Shown here: piece by piece, positions 61,901 through 64,000 of the stretch
Layout: each line of letters opens with the position of its first letter
Numbering within the stretch: the stretch's first letter is position 1
NCBI RefSeq assembly: GCF_964355755.1
Contig: NC_092671.1
Coordinates: forward strand, 26,536,070-26,600,069
DNA: 64,000 nt
Direction of reading: 5' to 3'
DNA from: Antedon mediterranea
Lineage: Eukaryota; Echinodermata; Crinoidea; Comatulida; Antedonidae
Made by a program: the position numbers and the translations under genes
The notes under the pieces: generated by a model
Database searches by the model: none
What the model was told of the DNA's origin: nothing
Seen by the model: only the letters and a program-made list of their open reading frames with translations

Positions 61901-64000
61901 CTTTTCTGTTTTCATCGGCAGCCAGTTCATAGTTAATCTATATCAAATAATATATTGAATTTCAGGTGTAAAGGTCGGCAAAATCACGAGGAAGTATCTT
62001 TATGTTCAACTACTTCTTTAATTTCTTCTTTTTTTTACTGAACAATTCGAAGTGCAGTTTGGTCCAGCAAGCTTTGAGGGGGTACTCTTGCCGAATCTTC
62101 TTTAACCGTTATATTATTTACGTAGCATCTATGCTAGCTTCCCTCACGTTCCACAAACCTGTTTGGTATGACTGTTTTGTCATATCACTTTCAACTAGCT
62201 AAAAGTGACAAAGCTTTTTCACTTGTAAACTTGATCGCTTCTGTTTTTTTTCGGATATTAACTTTCTTATTTTAGCTGGTCTTAATGGTGTTAGCATTGC
62301 AAACTTCAGCACATATTTTAAATGTGAATTTTGCTTATAGACGCCTTGTGAAGCAGCATAGAGAAGTTCTTCTAGTTCTCTGACTAATAATACCTGATGA
62401 AATGAACCTTGTGACGGCCATACTTGTACCATCTTCTTCGTAAATAATAAAGAAAATGGTTTGATAGTTTTAGTAGTATACTCCAAAAGTTCTTTTGGTA
62501 TGTTCTCGTCATTCCTTACATTGTAATGTAAACGCAATTCACGTAAACATACATTGCAGGCTAGTTCAATGTTGGTAATTAAACCAGCCGAATGGACAGC
62601 TTTAAAGGTTGTATTTTGATATGGAGGCCATGTTACCTGTACCTACATTTATGAATGCTTATTCTCACACTGGTAGCATTCTATTTTCCAATACAGACGC
62701 GTCGTGGAAAGGTCTCTTCGTCAAATTCGTGCGATTGCGGTACATCGATGTGTCAATGAAAATTCATTATAAATTTATTTTAAAACGGTACATTTAAATA
62801 GCTTCCTATATGCAATGTCGCAAATTTTCGCAGCCAAATTTGGTATTAACGTAAAGCTCAAGTTTACTCAAAATATTAATGTCAAAATTAGCGCGCGAAT
62901 CTACGCGAATCCAAACTATTTTAGTGGTGGTATTTTTGGGCTATATTTTGTGACTTTTAACCCGAAAATAAAGCAATAATCGAAAATGTTATTTTACTGC
63001 CTAATATCATTAATAACAGACAACAATTTCATGCAGTATGAAATCCATTGCTTTTTTCTAGAAAAAATAACAGCGAATTTATCAAAACTGTTGTTTTTGC
63101 TCATTTTAAGTGAAGTAAGTTTCTTCAAGTTTCCATGGTTACAAGACACTATTAAAATTTACAAAAAATAAAATTATTAGTGGATTTATATAATTTAAGA
63201 TGTCTTCTTCCTAATCCAATATTAAAAAGTTCGGAATGCCACATTTACCATTTTGGACTTTTGGCACACTTTGAATTGATTCTGGCCCACTGTGCGACGT
63301 TGTCAATTCTGAGACCACTAAAACACCTTCAAGAATCGCATCGACACAATGTAGCCTAGTTGATATGGGGTTAAAAAGGCATCGCCTAAACTTTCCCATT
63401 ATAACTAAACTAAACTAAACAACGATTTTAATTTTTATTGTTTTTATTTATCATGACGTCATTTGATTGGAATTTTTAAAATATTAGCCTAGGCCTAGGC
63501 CCTAGGCTATTTATTTATTATTATTAAATAACCTATTATATTTTATATAGGGCCTACAGCATAAATGATTAGAGGCCCGGTCACACTTTATAATATACAC
63601 CGATATTTCACGTCCGATAGTTATCGGTTAGGCCTAGGCCTATTAGGCCTAGGTGTGACCGGGCCTTAGGCCTATCAAATAGTTGTAGCCTACTATGCCT
63701 AGGCTAGGCCTAGCTAGGCTAGTAGGCTAGAACGGAAACCTTTATAATTTCTTTTGTTTTATGTAAAAAAACAATGCATGCTTAGGCCTATATATTTATC
63801 GTCGATCGTTATCGTCCTATTTAGTGTAAATGAGCCTTAAGACCCGGTCCCGGCTGACATACTACAAATCAATAGGCCCAGCAACGCATAGCATAATTAT
63901 TAGGTATTACTATTAGACTAGGTACGTATGTAAAAATTACATTCAGAAGCGGCGCGCGTATACGTAAACATATTATTCTTACCTTTTCAATTTCTTGTGG
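55765..64000 (-). CDS. SHFL: SHFL-like (shiftless) antiviral factor homologue, 5' end outside window
   Basis: Vertebrate SHFL (C19orf66, RyDEN) is a cytoplasmic RNA-binding protein that stops programmed -1 ribosomal frameshifting and restricts many RNA viruses. Exons read from the right: 64000-63983, 60331-60266, 59856-59701, 59110-58947, 58475-58328, 55986-55765. All are GT-AG and in phase, giving 257 residues to the TAA. In this partial numbering four CxxC pairs sit at 116/119, 136/139, 159/162 and 178/181. Flanking residues align with the human zinc-ribbon core: FGCRPCDRVYWR, KPVSRCPNC, ACYTCKNT, VYPSRI. The tail keeps STPHVSTGSTCSTFLTQ, like human NPHISSGSTVATCLSQ, but lacks the acidic Glu-rich end of the mammalian protein. 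The N-terminal exons are only weakly similar. Homology of the core is sure; antiviral function is inferred. Confidence 0.87.
56491..56514 (-). CDS. Candidate 24-nt cassette microexon of the SHFL-like gene
   Basis: Between the last two exons, the - strand reads ttatttgtttcag, then 24 bases encoding YNDPDDFE, then gtaatt. It is phase 0 at both ends, so inclusion adds eight acidic residues just after the last CxxC pair without breaking the frame. Skipping gives the vertebrate-like CKNTVYPSRI. Could be a chance pair of splice sites. Confidence 0.4.
56932..57484. repeat. 14-bp minisatellite, about 39 units
   Basis: Units of tatatatactgctg or tatatatactactg run without interruption, with a few early variants (gaatata). 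It lies in the last intron of the SHFL-like gene, about 420 bases upstream (in gene direction) of the candidate microexon. Confidence 0.97.
57645..57935. repeat. MITE-like element with inverted ends
   Basis: ctttagaccctactgaacac (from 57687) and gtgttcagtagggtctaaag (to 57912) are perfect inverse, with weaker inverse match outside and gttagaaat/atttctaac inside. Confidence 0.8.
58328..58475 (-). CDS. SHFL: SHFL-like exon with three CxxC pairs
   Basis: Acceptor ttaaacag|GTGTCC and donor ATACG|gtaaga, phase 0 at the end. Encodes RCPNCKVRYNAIP, NCSKCGNQF and VACYTCKNT. Spacing between pairs is nearly that of human SHFL. Confidence 0.92.
58947..59110 (-). CDS. SHFL: SHFL-like exon with first CxxC pair
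   Basis: Acceptor ttaaacag|GACCGG and donor CTAG|gtaatt, phase 2. Encodes LKTHNKQLEEHREFGCRPCD and RVYWRHVFAYKPVS, matching the vertebrate FACSSCDHVWWRR start of the zinc ribbon. An extra CPTEC lies upstream. Confidence 0.88.
59470..59575. repeat. Truncated relative of the 48087-49016 element
   Basis: Right end actaaagtccggttcaagaa then tacgggcgt matches the other element; the left part with ttcgaactgc is degraded and lacks an inverse terminus. Confidence 0.65.
59701..59856 (-). CDS. SHFL: SHFL-like exon, 52 residues
   Basis: Acceptor attcatttag|GTGAAA and donor CCGGT|gtaagt, phase 0 at both ends. Encodes a Leu/Val-rich segment with MEFTIASNGTIHFLVRGEKQ. No recognised motif; kept because both splice sites and the phase fit. 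Confidence 0.75.
60266..60331 (-). CDS. SHFL: SHFL-like exon, 22 residues
   Basis: Acceptor aatttcag|AGTTTT and donor ATAAG|gtaaga, 66 nt, phase 0. Encodes SFYVSSENFKFHGDEISEQR plus DK. The FHG may match the FHG of vertebrate SHFL. The frame closes exactly with the next exon. Confidence 0.7.
60727..63294 (-). mobile_element. Inner DNA transposon, 2.57 kb, degraded
   Basis: 40-bp inverted ends at 60727-60766 and 63255-63294, beginning CACAGTGGGCCAGAAT, match at 37 of 40 bases. Both are flanked by cgacg (60722-60726, 63295-63299), a likely 5-bp target duplication. It carries broken protein fragments on the - strand. Superfamily not assigned. Confidence 0.85.
61253..62640 (-). pseudogene. Broken transposon protein fragments
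   Basis: The upstream fragment (62640-62199) reads continuously through AVHSAGLITNIELACNVCLR to a stop. After a broken stretch, the part at 61465-61253 has YIQLYPWYKMPVSVHVLLVH and LIGMMSEES. That resembles a YPWY-MP-VHK-L-HG and IGM-SEE block I associate with repetitive invertebrate proteins of unknown transposon type. Stops and frameshifts break it, so no product is expected. Confidence 0.6.
63573..63668. repeat. Small fold-back, AGGCCCGGTCACAC ends
   Basis: aggcccggtcacac at the left is inverse to gtgtgaccgggcct at the right, around a core rich in taggcctaggcc. Confidence 0.8.
63983..64000 (-). CDS. SHFL: SHFL-like exon cut by the window edge
   Basis: Eighteen visible bases encode PQEIEK before the donor AAAAG|gtaaga. 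The frame is phase 0 and joins the next exon to give EIEKSFYV, loosely like the vertebrate ELEKSV near the N-terminus. The exon continues past the window. Confidence 0.55.

Larger units (their letters stand above)
60437..63838. mobile_element. Outer TIR element, split by a second transposon
   Basis: The left arm from aaggcccatttacacc through gacgataacgatcaacgata is inverse to the right arm ending at 63838. ccaatcaaatgacgtcatga (60654-60673) and its inverse near 63450-63470 extend the palindrome. Without the inner insertion the element would be about 830 bp. Confidence 0.8.

Noticed and set aside
61253-62537. Open frames as extra SHFL-like exons
   Set aside because: They lie between transposon inverted repeats and resemble transposon protein; the SHFL-like exons on both sides already join in phase without them.

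Overview
The window is animal genomic DNA. It is AT-rich, intron-rich and packed with small transposable elements. Terminal-inverted-repeat elements, fold-backs and AGGCCTA-rich segments suggest a marine invertebrate deuterostome, possibly an echinoderm. The species call is inference; the gene calls do not depend on it.

Two protein genes can be assembled exon by exon, and they converge tail to tail. On the + strand, 7370-50700 holds a complete supervillin/archvillin (SVIL) gene. I trace 26 coding exons whose splice phases all agree. They give 6,750 nt of coding sequence, 2,249 residues plus stop. The N-terminal half is long and probably disordered. It carries repeated TQPVT-type and LS-x-MxLF-type motifs, an eight-fold array of [GS]IL[KR] motifs and 30-residue KSP repeats. 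The C-terminal half has gelsolin-like repeats and ends in a villin headpiece. The 3' UTR may run to a poly(A) signal at 54794.

On the - strand, 64000 down to 55765 holds the 3' part of a SHFL-like gene (shiftless, also C19orf66/RyDEN, an antiviral inhibitor of programmed ribosomal frameshifting). Six exons give 257 residues with four CxxC pairs aligned to the vertebrate zinc-ribbon core. A seventh candidate exon of 24 nt lies between the last two. The 5' end is beyond the window.

Layout: 1-7369 is upstream DNA with a fold-back element and a CAGTG-ended hAT-like element. 7370-50700 is SVIL, with large introns 1 and 4 full of repeats. 50701-54820 is probable 3' UTR, containing a 1.4-kb inserted repeat and a cluster of four CRE palindromes. 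54820-55530 is the short gap between the two gene ends. 55530-64000 is the SHFL-like gene, with a 14-bp minisatellite in its last intron and a nested transposon in the intron after the first visible exon.

I see no rRNA gene, no functional tRNA and no CRISPR array. Promoters cannot be placed with confidence.
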